From the NCBI RefSeq assembly GCF_014204915.1, contig NZ_JACHMH010000001.1, forward strand, positions 248,001-312,000: a DNA stretch of 64,000 bases. The letters run 5' to 3'. Source of the stretch: Crossiella cryophila. Its GTDB lineage: Bacteria > Actinomycetota > Actinomycetes > Mycobacteriales > Pseudonocardiaceae. The number at the start of each line of letters is the position of its first letter. The first letter of the stretch is position 1. The translations under genes were made by a program, and so were the position numbers. Shown here in pieces: positions 52,218 to 64,000 of this stretch. The notes beneath the pieces are model-generated. The model had not been told where the DNA came from and made no database searches. It saw nothing but the letters and a program-made list of their open reading frames with translations.

Positions 52218-52742
52218 CTACACGCAGCTACCGGAGCGCCACCAGTCCGTCAGCCGGTCGGCCGATTCGTCACCAAAAGGGTTCACTCCCCGCCCACAGG
52301 CAAGTGCATGTGCAACTTGTACGTGCAAGCACTTGACCCGGTCCGGCATTCCGCCCGCGGTGACCCCGGTGCCCAGCGACTCGATCCCGTCGCGCTCGGC
52401 GAGATAGCTCTCGTGCGCCTTCCGGTACTGGTCAGCAAGGCCCTCGTCGGTCTCCAGCCGGTCGGTCATCTCCTTCATCAGACCGGAGGCCTCCTGCGTC
52501 CCCAACATCGAGTTCACCCGGGGGCAGGTCGAGTAGTACATGGTGGGGAACGGGGTGCCGTCGTCCAACCGGGGGTTCGTCTGGAGCACCGCGGGGTTGC
52601 CACACGGACAGCGGTACGCCACCGCCCGTACACCGCGTGGTGACCGGCCCAGCTGCGCGGTCACCGCCGCGCGATCGGCCTCGGTCAGCTCCTCCCGCAC
52701 CGGCGGGACGTCCAGTCCCAGGCACGGTTTCTCCTTGCTCAC
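52218..52742 (-). CDS. DUF501 domain protein
   Basis: A 174-residue protein conserved after ftsB/divIC in actinobacteria (Rv1025 position). Conserved region YRCPCGNPAVLQTNPRL with CPC, then PFPTMYYSTCPRVNSMLGTQE with Cys, suggests a metal or redox site. GTG at 52742 overlaps the stop of the upstream gene (GTGA). Biochemical function unknown. Confidence 0.85.
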   Translation of the reverse strand: MSKEKPCLGLDVPPVREELTEADRAAVTAQLGRSPRGVRAVAYRCPCGNPAVLQTNPRLDDGTPFPTMYYSTCPRVNSMLGTQEASGLMKEMTDRLETDEGLADQYRKAHESYLAERDGIESLGTGVTAGGMPDRVKCLHVQVAHALACGRGVNPFGDESADRLTDWWRSGSCV

Positions 52743-53365
52743 GAACCACTCCCGGTGATCGAGTCCCATAGCCGGTCGTACCAAGGCTTGTCGTTCTTGC
52801 GCTGTTCGGACTCCGCGGGCGCGGCCGGGGTGCTCGGCTGCGGCAGCTGCACCACGTACGGCGTCTCACCCGGCCGGACGTACCGCAGCCTGCGCCGGGC
52901 CTCGGCCTCGATCTGGGTCGGGTCCGAGAGCTGGGTCTTGCGCTCCTCGAGCTGCTTGGCCACCTCGTTGAGCTGCTTGACCTTCTCCGTCTCGGCCTGC
53001 ATCTCCGACTTCTGGCTCCAGTAGTTGCGCAGTGGCACCGCGATGGACAGCGTCAGCGCGCAGGCGATGATCGCCAGCAGCGCGGCCCGCCGGGTGGAGG
53101 AGAGCTTGAACGCCCCGCCCGGTCCCGCGGTCGGCCTGCGCGAGCGGGTGCCCGGCGTGCCGCGGCGGGTGGTCTCACTGCGGTCCCGCGCGGACCGGTC
53201 CCGGGCGGAGCGGACCTCCTCGGTGCTCGAGGAGGCCGCTGCCGCGCCGGTCCGGTCCGGTCGTTGCCACTTGCGGCGCGCGCGCTCCGGCCGGCGCGCC
53301 GAGGAGGCGGAGGAGTTCTCCGTCCGCCTGCGCCGCCGCTCCCTGTCGTGCTCGCGCCCCGCCAT
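52739..53365 (-). CDS. FtsB/DivIC-type septum formation initiator
   Basis: A 208-residue bitopic division protein. The cytoplasmic N-terminus (~90 residues) is very Arg/Ser-rich and probably disordered, followed by one membrane helix (LLAIIACALTLSIAVPL), a short coiled coil (SEMQAETEKVKQLNEVAKQL), the conserved YVRPGETPYVV and a short tail. It is expected to bind FtsL/FtsQ at the septum. Lies 5 bp downstream of eno as in M. tuberculosis (Rv1024). Confidence 0.9.
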   Translation of the reverse strand: MAGREHDRERRRRRTENSSASSARRPERARRKWQRPDRTGAAAASSSTEEVRSARDRSARDRSETTRRGTPGTRSRRPTAGPGGAFKLSSTRRAALLAIIACALTLSIAVPLRNYWSQKSEMQAETEKVKQLNEVAKQLEERKTQLSDPTQIEAEARRRLRYVRPGETPYVVQLPQPSTPAAPAESEQRKNDKPWYDRLWDSITGSGS

Positions 53366-53370
53366 CGGGC

Positions 53371-54678
<1,308 letters not shown>

Positions 54679-54740
54679 TCACCCAGCCTGGGACTTGACC
54701 ACTGCCGAGCCTAGCCGGACCCCCGAGTCACCCGTGCGCA

Positions 54741-54829
54741 GTGTTGGCCGTTCTCGTACGCAGTGTTGGCCACACTGGTACGGCTACCGCCCGAAAACGG
54801 CCAACACACCGTACGAGAACGGCCAACAC
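54741..54829. repeat. Nested inverted-repeat element upstream of eno
   Basis: Outer arms are a perfect 20-bp inverted repeat: 54741-54760 (GTGTTGGCCGTTCTCGTACG) and its reverse complement at 54810-54829. Three bp inside each outer arm sits another copy of the 9-mer, GTGTTGGCC at 54763-54771 and GGCCAACAC at 54799-54807. So the 9-mer occurs four times, symmetrically, and the whole can fold into an interrupted cruciform. It resembles a REP-like or miniature mobile element; it lies between divergent eno and the TPR gene. Confidence 0.8.
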
Positions 54830-54903
54830 GGTGGAGTGGGGTGTGGATCATGGCCCGGATGGCGGGCGCGCGATCGGCGAAGACGTCGTACCGTGGGGTG
54901 ACT

Positions 54904-55290
54904 ATGACCGAGGGCACCTTCGAGGCGTATCGCAGGGCGGAGTCGCTCCTGGCCGCGAACCGGCCACTGGACGCACTTCGCTGGCTGGAGCCCGTCCTGG
55001 AGTCCAATCCGGACCTGCCGAGTGTTCATCTGCTGGCCGCCAGGTGTTATCTGCACTCGGCCCAGTTCACCAGGGCCGAGCGGTCCTTCCGGCGGGTGCT
55101 GGAGCTGGATCCCACCGATCACTACGCCCGCTTCGCGCTGGGCCGGACCCTGCAACGGCAGAGCAGGCTGTCCGAGGCGATCACCCAGCTGCGGATGGCC
55201 GCGGCGATGAACCCGAAGCCGGACTACCTGGAAGCGGTCAACGAGGTCAGGGCCCGGATGATGCTGCGGGAGAAGGACACCGGCACCTGA
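54904..55290 (+). CDS. Tetratricopeptide repeat protein
   Basis: A 128-residue helical protein of three TPR-like units: AYRRAESLLAANRPLDALRWLEPVLE, then SVHLLAARCYLHSAQFTRAERSFRRVLELDP, then ARFALGRTLQRQSRLSEAITQLRMAAAMNP. No signal peptide. The ATG at 54904 starts the ordered region; GTG 54898 is an alternative and the longer frame runs back into the repeat element. Partner unknown. Confidence 0.82.
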   Translation: MTEGTFEAYRRAESLLAANRPLDALRWLEPVLESNPDLPSVHLLAARCYLHSAQFTRAERSFRRVLELDPTDHYARFALGRTLQRQSRLSEAITQLRMAAAMNPKPDYLEAVNEVRARMMLREKDTGT

Positions 55291-55297
55291 ACCGGCC

Positions 55298-56161
55298 TCA
55301 GCGCTGGCCGAGGCTGCCGCGGGCGTACCGGTCGGCGAGGCCGAAGACCTTCTGGCCGTACTCCACCGAGTTGTTGTAGGTGAAGGTCGCCGCCCACCAG
55401 TCCTTGCCGGTGCCCATGTCCCGGTTGGCCGAGCACAGGTAGCGGCCCGCGGCCACCGCGGCGTCGTCGATGTCCTGCGGATCGGCCTTGCCGTCCCCGT
55501 CGCCGTCGGCGGCGAAGCGCTTCCAGGTGCCCGGGATGAACTGCATCGGGCCGACCGCCCGGTCCCACTGGGTGTCGCCGTCGAGCTGGCCCTTGTCGGT
55601 GTCCGGGATGGCCTTGAAGCCGGGTGAGCCGTCCAGCGGCACGCCGATGATCGGCTTGGACGGGCGGCCGTCCTCCTGCAGGGTCGCGCCGCCGTAGCGG
55701 TTGTGGTTGGACTCGATCCGGCCGATCGCGGCGATGGTGGCCCAGGTGATCCGGCAGCGCGGCTTCTCCGCGCGCAGGGTCAGGTCGGCCACCGCGTAGG
55801 CGCGTAGGGCGCGGGCCGGGACCTCGATGGTCTCGCTGACCCGGTTGGCCCACTCGCCGATCGGGTCCGGCGCCTGACCGCCCTGGGCCGCTGGCGGCGG
55901 CTTGCGATCCGGCGGCGGCTGCCGGTCCGGCAGCACGTCGCCGGGTACCGCGGAGCCGGGTTCCACCGGCACCGCCACGATCGGCGGCTCCACCCGGCGC
56001 GGGGTCCGGTCCGGCTCGGTGACCTGGGTCAGCGCCCAGATGCCCGCCCCGGCCACGCCGACCACCACTCCGGCGATGACCAGCCTCCCGGCCAGCCCGG
56101 CACGGCGGCGCGGCGGCTCGGGGGTGGGCGTCGGCAGTGACGGTGCTGCGGGGGTGACCAC
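55298..56161 (-). CDS. Membrane-anchored lytic transglycosylase
   Basis: A 287-residue enzyme: cytoplasmic Pro/Arg-rich N-terminus, one membrane helix (LVIAGVVVGVAGAGIWAL, residues ~27-44), Pro-rich linker, and a catalytic domain from ~105 with Glu in TIAAIGRIESNHNRYGG, GDTQWDRAVGPMQFIPGTW, and RYLCSANRD. No lipobox. Its position near eno and mazG parallels M. tuberculosis lpqU, but that is a lipoprotein. 33 bp from the next paralogue, probably one operon. Confidence 0.88.
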   Translation of the reverse strand: MVTPAAPSLPTPTPEPPRRRAGLAGRLVIAGVVVGVAGAGIWALTQVTEPDRTPRRVEPPIVAVPVEPGSAVPGDVLPDRQPPPDRKPPPAAQGGQAPDPIGEWANRVSETIEVPARALRAYAVADLTLRAEKPRCRITWATIAAIGRIESNHNRYGGATLQEDGRPSKPIIGVPLDGSPGFKAIPDTDKGQLDGDTQWDRAVGPMQFIPGTWKRFAADGDGDGKADPQDIDDAAVAAGRYLCSANRDMGTGKDWWAATFTYNNSVEYGQKVFGLADRYARGSLGQR

Positions 56162-56194
56162 CAGACCAGGCTACGCACACCCGGCGCGGGCGGG

Positions 56195-56998
56195 TCAGTT
56201 CTCGCGGCTGGCCCGGCCGTAGTGATCGGCCCGGTCCAGCACCTCCTGGCCGTAGCGGCGGCTCTCGTTGTACGTGGTCACCGCACGCCACCAGCCCTCC
56301 GGCGTGCCCAGGTCGCCGCCGCTGGCGCACAGGTAGCGGGCGGCGGAGAGGGCGGCGTCGTCGAGGTCGTCCGGATCGGTGCGGCCGTCGGTGTCCGCGT
56401 CGGCGCCCCAGGCCTGCCAGGTGGTCGGGATGAACTGGAGCGGGCCCATCGCCCGGTCCCACACGGTGTCCCCGTCCAGCCTGCCGCCGTCGGTGTCCCT
56501 GATCGCCTTCACCCCCGGCCGCCCGTCGAGCGGGATGCCGCGGATATCGCTGGTGGGGCGGGCCGAGGCGTCCAGCCGGGCGCCGTTGAACCGGCCGTGG
56601 TTGGACTCGACCTGGCCGATCCCGGCGAGCGCGGTCCAGGTGATCCGGCAGGCGGGCCGCTCGGCCGCGGTGAGCGCGGCGGCGTAGCCGTATGCCTCCA
56701 GCGCGCCCTTGGGCACGTTGAGCTTGTTCGAGTACTGGGCGGCCCAGCCGGCCAGCTGGGCCTGCGGGCGGGCGCCTGGTGGTTGCGGGGTCAGCTCGGG
56801 CAGCGCCGCGCCCGCGTTCGGCGGGGCGAGGGCGGCTGGCAACTTGAACTCGGCGACCGGTGGCTGCCGCAACGCGGGCGTGGCGGCCAGCTCGCCGCGC
56901 ACCACCACCGCGCCGAGGGTGGCCAGCGCGGCTCCGGTGGCCCCGAGCAACAGGAAGGCCCAGCATCGTTCGCTTCGGGTGTGGCCGTCGGCGTTCAT
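56195..56998 (-). CDS. Membrane-anchored lytic transglycosylase, second adjacent copy
   Basis: A 267-residue paralogue: short N-terminus, membrane helix (AFLLLGATGAALATLGAVVV), Pro-rich linker and catalytic domain with Glu in ALAGIGQVESNHGRFNG, GDTVWDRAMGPLQFIPTTW (Leu in place of the usual Met) and RYLCASGG. GTG at 57004 is an alternative start. Tandem with 55298 and related to 50039, showing local expansion of this family. Confidence 0.86.
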   Translation of the reverse strand: MNADGHTRSERCWAFLLLGATGAALATLGAVVVRGELAATPALRQPPVAEFKLPAALAPPNAGAALPELTPQPPGARPQAQLAGWAAQYSNKLNVPKGALEAYGYAAALTAAERPACRITWTALAGIGQVESNHGRFNGARLDASARPTSDIRGIPLDGRPGVKAIRDTDGGRLDGDTVWDRAMGPLQFIPTTWQAWGADADTDGRTDPDDLDDAALSAARYLCASGGDLGTPEGWWRAVTTYNESRRYGQEVLDRADHYGRASREN

Positions 56999-57142
56999 CG
57001 CCACCCAGTGTGCCTGGGAACGCGCTCAAGGTCATCGTCAACCCACACGGCGGGTCACGAATTCATTCCGATTAACCCAATCAGGGGTAGCCCATCTCCC
57101 CCGTTCAGCCGGAAAACCTATCGCCGGGGGTTAACACGGGCC

Positions 57143-58111
57143 TTACTTCTTCGGCCAGTAGTGGCGCCAGCCGTCCGCGTCCAGCGCGGCCGGGTCGGCG
57201 CCGTCGGCGCGGGCGGCGGCCTCGGCCGCGCGCAGGGTGAGCCCGAAACCACGGGCCACCGCACGCAGTTCGGACTCCGGGTCGGCACCGCCGAGCTTGG
57301 CCAGCGCGGCCACCGAGAACAGGGCCTGACCCGGGTCGCCGCCGCCGGGCAGCAGGTCGACCGGCACCCCGGCGCGACCGGCACGCTGGGCGAGTTTGGC
57401 GGCCAGGGCCACCGCGGGCTGGCCGAGGGCGACCCCGTCCACCGCGGACTCCCTGCGCTTCTCCACCTGCTTCAGCTCCTCCCAGCGCTGCTGCTGGGTG
57501 TGGCTGTCCCGGACCGCGGGGTCACCGTGCTCGGCGAAGACGTGCGGGTGCCTGCCGACCAGCTTGGCCACCAGCTCGGCGGCCACCTCGTCGATGGAGA
57601 ACGGGTCCGCCCCGTCCTCCTCGGCCACCCTGGCGTGGAAGAGCACCTGCAACAGCACGTCGCCGAGTTCCTCGCGCAACGCGGCCCGGTCGCCGTCCTC
57701 GATCGCCTCCAGCAGCTCGTAGGTCTCCTCGACCAGGTACTGCCGCAGCGAGTCGTGCGTTTGCTCGGCGTCCCAGGGACAGCCGCCCGGCGAGCGCAGC
57801 CGGTGCATCACCTGGGCCGCCTCGACCAGCCCGGCGCCGCGTGGCTCCGGGGTGCCGATCAGCTTGGCCCCGGCCCGCACCAGCGCGGCCGCGGCCGGGC
57901 CCTCGGCGTCCAGGGTCAGCAGCACCACCGGCGCCTGCTCGGCCAGCGCGAGCAGCTCGGCCACCGGGGGCGGCACCGGGAAGCCCAGCTCGGCCGGGTC
58001 GGCGTAGACCTCGGCCGCGGTGCGCACCGCGGGCACCGCGGCCAGCGGTAAGACCGCGCCCAGGCGCTCGCTGAGCAGGACGACGGCGCAGCCCTGACGC
58101 ACCGGCGTCAC
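57143..58111 (-). CDS. mazG: Nucleoside triphosphate pyrophosphohydrolase MazG
   Basis: House-cleaning enzyme that hydrolyses aberrant (d)NTPs. 322 residues; MazG core with CPWDAEQTHDSLRQYLVEETYELLEAIEDGD (quoted in part: CPWDAEQTHDSL, EETYELLEAI) and REELGDVLLQVLFHA metal-binding acidic helices. N-terminal ~90 residues are an actinobacterial extension. GTG start overlaps the SurA-like stop (GTGA). Confidence 0.93.
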   Translation of the reverse strand: MTPVRQGCAVVLLSERLGAVLPLAAVPAVRTAAEVYADPAELGFPVPPPVAELLALAEQAPVVLLTLDAEGPAAAALVRAGAKLIGTPEPRGAGLVEAAQVMHRLRSPGGCPWDAEQTHDSLRQYLVEETYELLEAIEDGDRAALREELGDVLLQVLFHARVAEEDGADPFSIDEVAAELVAKLVGRHPHVFAEHGDPAVRDSHTQQQRWEELKQVEKRRESAVDGVALGQPAVALAAKLAQRAGRAGVPVDLLPGGGDPGQALFSVAALAKLGGADPESELRAVARGFGLTLRAAEAAARADGADPAALDADGWRHYWPKK

Positions 58112-59109
58112 TTCTGGACTTCGGTCCGCGCCGGGATGCTGAAGGTGGGGGCCGGGTTGCCGGGGCCGGTGATCCGGGCCTGGGTGTCGGTGGAGGTCGG
58201 CTCCCAGACGCCGTAGCGCGGGTTGATCTCGATGGTCTTGGTCGAGGCGTAGTGCGAGATCACGGCCTGGCCGACCAGTTCGAGCTGGGACGGGCTGGCC
58301 TGCTCGGCGACCTCACCCGGCGAGGTGCCCGAGGTCGGCTGGTCGGAGCGGTTCTTCACCCTGGCCACGATCCACTGCTGCGCGCCGCCGCCCTGCTGGC
58401 CGGAGTTCAGCGAGACCCCGACCACGGTGCCCGCCGGCACGGTGAACAGCGACATCAGCGCGCGCGGGGTCTGCTGGCCGAGGAAGTTGGTCACCGGCAG
58501 CGTCTGGTTCAGCCTGCTCTGCTCGGCGGTCTGCCCGGTCTGCGGGTTGGCGGGCATGCCCGCCACGTCCTTGCGCACCAGCGCGGTCGCGGCCTGCTCG
58601 CTCTGCGCCATCTCCTTGGCCTTGCGCTCGGCCTCGGTGCGGCTGGTCGCGGTGGTGAAGTCCATGGTGATGCGCAGGTTCTGGATGTGCCTGCGGCCGA
58701 TCGCGGCGGCCAGCAGCTGGGCCCGCACCGACTGGTGGTAGTTGGCCGGGGTCTCCAGGGTCTGCGCCGCCGCCTCGGTGGAACCACCCACCTGCTTGAT
58801 CAGCGCCTGGACCTCTTCCTCGCTGTAGGTCACGCCCTCGGCCTTGGCGACCTGGCGGACCAGTTCGCGGCTGACCAGCACGCTGGCCTGCGCCCGGCCC
58901 AGGTTGGCCAGGCCCTGCCGCTCCCGCTGCTCCCCGGAGCCGTCCGAGTAGGCCGCCAGCCAGGCGTCGAAGCGCTGCTGCACGGTCTCCAGCGGGATGG
59001 CGGTGTCGCCGACGATCGCCGCGCTGCCGATCTTGCTGGGGCCACCGGCACAGCCGGTCAGGAACAGGCCCGCGGTGATCGACACGGCGACCAGGCGGGT
59101 GCGAGTCAT
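58108..59109 (-). CDS. SurA N-terminal domain lipoprotein (chaperone/PPIase-like)
   Basis: A 333-residue lipoprotein: signal MTRTRLVAVSITAGLFL, lipobox LTGC, then a SurA/trigger-type helical chaperone region (ETVQQRFDAWLAAY, LVSRELVRQVAKAEGVTYSEEEV) and a mixed C-terminal part with no clear parvulin active site. It probably assists folding of exported proteins. ATG at 59109 gives a normal lipoprotein signal; ATG 59175 overlaps the mfd stop and has a better ribosome site but would add 22 residues before the signal. Confidence 0.82.
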   Translation of the reverse strand: MTRTRLVAVSITAGLFLTGCAGGPSKIGSAAIVGDTAIPLETVQQRFDAWLAAYSDGSGEQRERQGLANLGRAQASVLVSRELVRQVAKAEGVTYSEEEVQALIKQVGGSTEAAAQTLETPANYHQSVRAQLLAAAIGRRHIQNLRITMDFTTATSRTEAERKAKEMAQSEQAATALVRKDVAGMPANPQTGQTAEQSRLNQTLPVTNFLGQQTPRALMSLFTVPAGTVVGVSLNSGQQGGGAQQWIVARVKNRSDQPTSGTSPGEVAEQASPSQLELVGQAVISHYASTKTIEINPRYGVWEPTSTDTQARITGPGNPAPTFSIPARTEVQK

Positions 59110-59174
59110 GGCCTTCGTCACAGCTCCGTACCTTCTCACGATCGGGTGGCGCAGGTCGTCACGAGTCTTGCCCA

Positions 59175-62789
<3,615 letters not shown>

Positions 62790-62869
62790 GACGGAGTGCG
62801 ATCCCCTCGATGTTCGAACGCGAGACAGACCTCTGCCCGGGATATCGCCCCGGAGAGGGGTCTCGTCAG

Positions 62870-63091
62870 TCAGCCTACGTCGGCCGCGCGCTCATCGCCC
62901 GCGACCCACCAGTCGAGCAGTCCCGGCGCCACCGCGATGCCGATGAGCAGGCCGGGGTTGAACCAGCCCCAGTGGAACTCGTTGAGCCAGAAGCTGACCA
63001 CGAGCACGGCCAGCAGCACCGGGATCCGGTACCAGCGGCGGACGAGCGAACGCCCGATCCGCCGCACATTTCCCGCCAGGCTCGCTCTCAT
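62870..63091 (-). CDS. Small membrane protein upstream of mfd
   Basis: About 73 residues with basic N-terminus ([13 protein letters not shown]) and two hydrophobic stretches ([29 protein letters not shown]). Not recognised. The start is uncertain: ATG 63091 is chosen by protein composition, but no ribosome site is evident and ATG 63154 in the same frame is possible. Confidence 0.5.
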   Translation of the reverse strand: MRASLAGNVRRIGRSLVRRWYRIPVLLAVLVVSFWLNEFHWGWFNPGLLIGIAVAPGLLDWWVAGDERAADVG

Positions 63092-63193
63092 CACGCGCAG
63101 CGTGCCACGCCAGGCCCCGCGCGCCCCAGCGATTTCCTCCGGTGATCCGGACATTCACGGCGAGACCACATCAGATGCCGCACTCTGGAGAAC

Positions 63194-64000
63194 ATGTACT
63201 CGCGGCTCGCGATCATCGGGGTGTCGGTCCTGCTCACGGCGGGTTGTGCGGGTGGGGTGGGCGGTAGCGCGCCGTCCACGAGTCCCTCGCCCAGCCTGGC
63301 GGTGGAGGTGGTCACCGACAAGCTCACGCACGGCTGGGAGATCGGCTTCCTGCCGGACGGGCAGGTCCTGGTCAGCCAGCGGCCCGGCAGGCTGGCGCTG
63401 CTGTCCGGGTCCAGGCCGGGGGCGAGTGTGACCGAGGTGCGCGCGGACTTCGCCGACGTGCTGGTGCGCGGGGAGGGCGGGCTGCTCGGCATGGTGGTGC
63501 ACCCGGACTTCGCCACCAGCCGCAGGTTCACCACCTGCCAGACCTACCAGCAGGACGACCGGCCCGTCGACGTCCGGCTGATCACCTGGACGCTGGCCGC
63601 GGACGGCCGGAGTGCGACCAGGAGCCCGAACCCGTTGCTGACCGGGCTGCCGGTGAGCAACGGGCGGCATTCCGGCTGCCGGTTGCAGCTGGCCCCTGAC
63701 GGCGCGCTGCTGGTCGGCACCGGGGACGCGGCGCAGGCCGCGGCCGCGCAGGACCGGCACGGGCTGGGTGGCAAGGTGCTGCGGATCGACCTGAACACCG
63801 GGGCGGCCGCGCCGGGCAACCCGTTCGCCACCTCCGGCGACGCGCGGGAGCGGCTGATCCACACCTTCGGCCACCGCAACGTGCAGGGGCTGGCGGTGCG
63901 GCCGGGCGGGGACCAGGTCTTCGCCGCCGAGCACGGGCCGACCCGCGATGACGAGGTCAACCTGCTCAAGGCGGGCGCCAACTACGGCTGGGACCCGGCC
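63194..64000 (+). CDS. PQQ-dependent sugar dehydrogenase-type lipoprotein (3' truncated by window edge)
   Basis: Open frame from ATG 63194 to the window end (269 residues seen). Signal MYSRLAIIGVSVLL with lipobox LTAGC, Ser/Pro linker, then a six-bladed propeller of the soluble aldose dehydrogenase family: EGGLLGMVVHPDF, GRHSGCRLQLAPDG with the general-base His in place, GTGDAAQ, APGNPF, FGHRNVQGL with the PQQ-contacting Arg-Asn, EHGPTRDDEVN, GANYGWDP. It is closer to the LppZ-type lipoproteins than to the two copies at 22-24 kb. GGAG lies just upstream of the ATG. Confidence 0.85.
   Translation, partial: MYSRLAIIGVSVLLTAGCAGGVGGSAPSTSPSPSLAVEVVTDKLTHGWEIGFLPDGQVLVSQRPGRLALLSGSRPGASVTEVRADFADVLVRGEGGLLGMVVHPDFATSRRFTTCQTYQQDDRPVDVRLITWTLAADGRSATRSPNPLLTGLPVSNGRHSGCRLQLAPDGALLVGTGDAAQAAAAQDRHGLGGKVLRIDLNTGAAAPGNPFATSGDARERLIHTFGHRNVQGLAVRPGGDQVFAAEHGPTRDDEVNLLKAGANYGWDPA

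Noticed and set aside
54741-54829. CRISPR-like repeats
   Set aside because: Copies are inverted and symmetric with no regular spacers and no cas genes nearby.
56999-57142. Possible ydaO riboswitch upstream of the 56195 lytic transglycosylase
   Set aside because: Some G-rich and AAC-type phrases are present, but not the conserved core; the region is also short at 144 bp.
63194-64000. Treating the right-edge frame as non-coding because it has no stop
   Set aside because: It is open to the window end, starts with a lipoprotein signal and has multiple dehydrogenase motifs, so it was kept as a partial gene.

Overview
The window is high-GC, gene-dense actinobacterial chromosome. It encodes a mycothiol conjugate amidase, many genes start at GTG, and most ORF ends meet through 4- or 8-nt overlaps. 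Two blocks keep the Mycobacterium tuberculosis gene order: mca / DUF4307 / greA / metB / pra / cbs / SGNH protein / thiolase (about 4.0-17.8 kb, interrupted at 6.2-10.9 kb), and eno / ftsB-divIC / DUF501 / ppx with mazG and mfd nearby (49-62.8 kb). With the PQQ genes and long intergenic hairpins this suggests a Pseudonocardiales-type actinomycete; the genus is inference only. No rRNA, CRISPR array, prophage or intact transposon was seen.

1-3.7 kb: RNA-repair operon, namely a 5'-truncated Pnkp (kinase remnant, phosphatase, ligase domain) and two different RlaP-like nucleotidyltransferases joined by GTGA overlaps; the second carries a TTA codon. 3.7-6.2 kb: mycothiol amidase block and greA. 6.2-10.9 kb: CPBP protease, an Lrp regulator divergent from hppD, and an exported erythromycin-esterase-like protein. 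11-18.7 kb: metB, pra-like gene, cbs, SGNH hydrolase, thiolase and BI-1 protein. 19-21.2 kb: surface protein with its own class-F-like sortase. 22.2-27.7 kb: two exported PQQ-type sugar dehydrogenases divergent from pqqACDEB, with a pair of LacI-type operators between them.

27.7-36.7 kb: ArsR-like regulator with an apparently leaderless promoter inside its operator, secreted EEP phosphohydrolase, Fic protein with a possible DNA-binding tail, and two two-component systems. 36.8-38.5 kb: an atypical type-I tRNA with anticodon UAA, then a 39-residue peptide gene directly coupled to an MvdD-like ATP-grasp ligase (candidate RiPP system). 38.6-43.1 kb: NDH-2, HAD protein, uracil-DNA glycosylase and S10 peptidase. 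43.2-48.8 kb: oligopeptide ABC operon oppABCDF. 49-63 kb: ppx, three paralogous lytic transglycosylases, eno/ftsB/DUF501, mazG, SurA-like lipoprotein and mfd, with a nested inverted-repeat element at 54.7 kb. The right edge holds the 5' part of a third PQQ-type dehydrogenase, a lipoprotein.

The most novel prospects are the peptide/ATP-grasp pair, the UAA-anticodon tRNA, the twin-RlaP repair operon, and a PQQ-dehydrogenase paralogue whose catalytic histidine position is changed.
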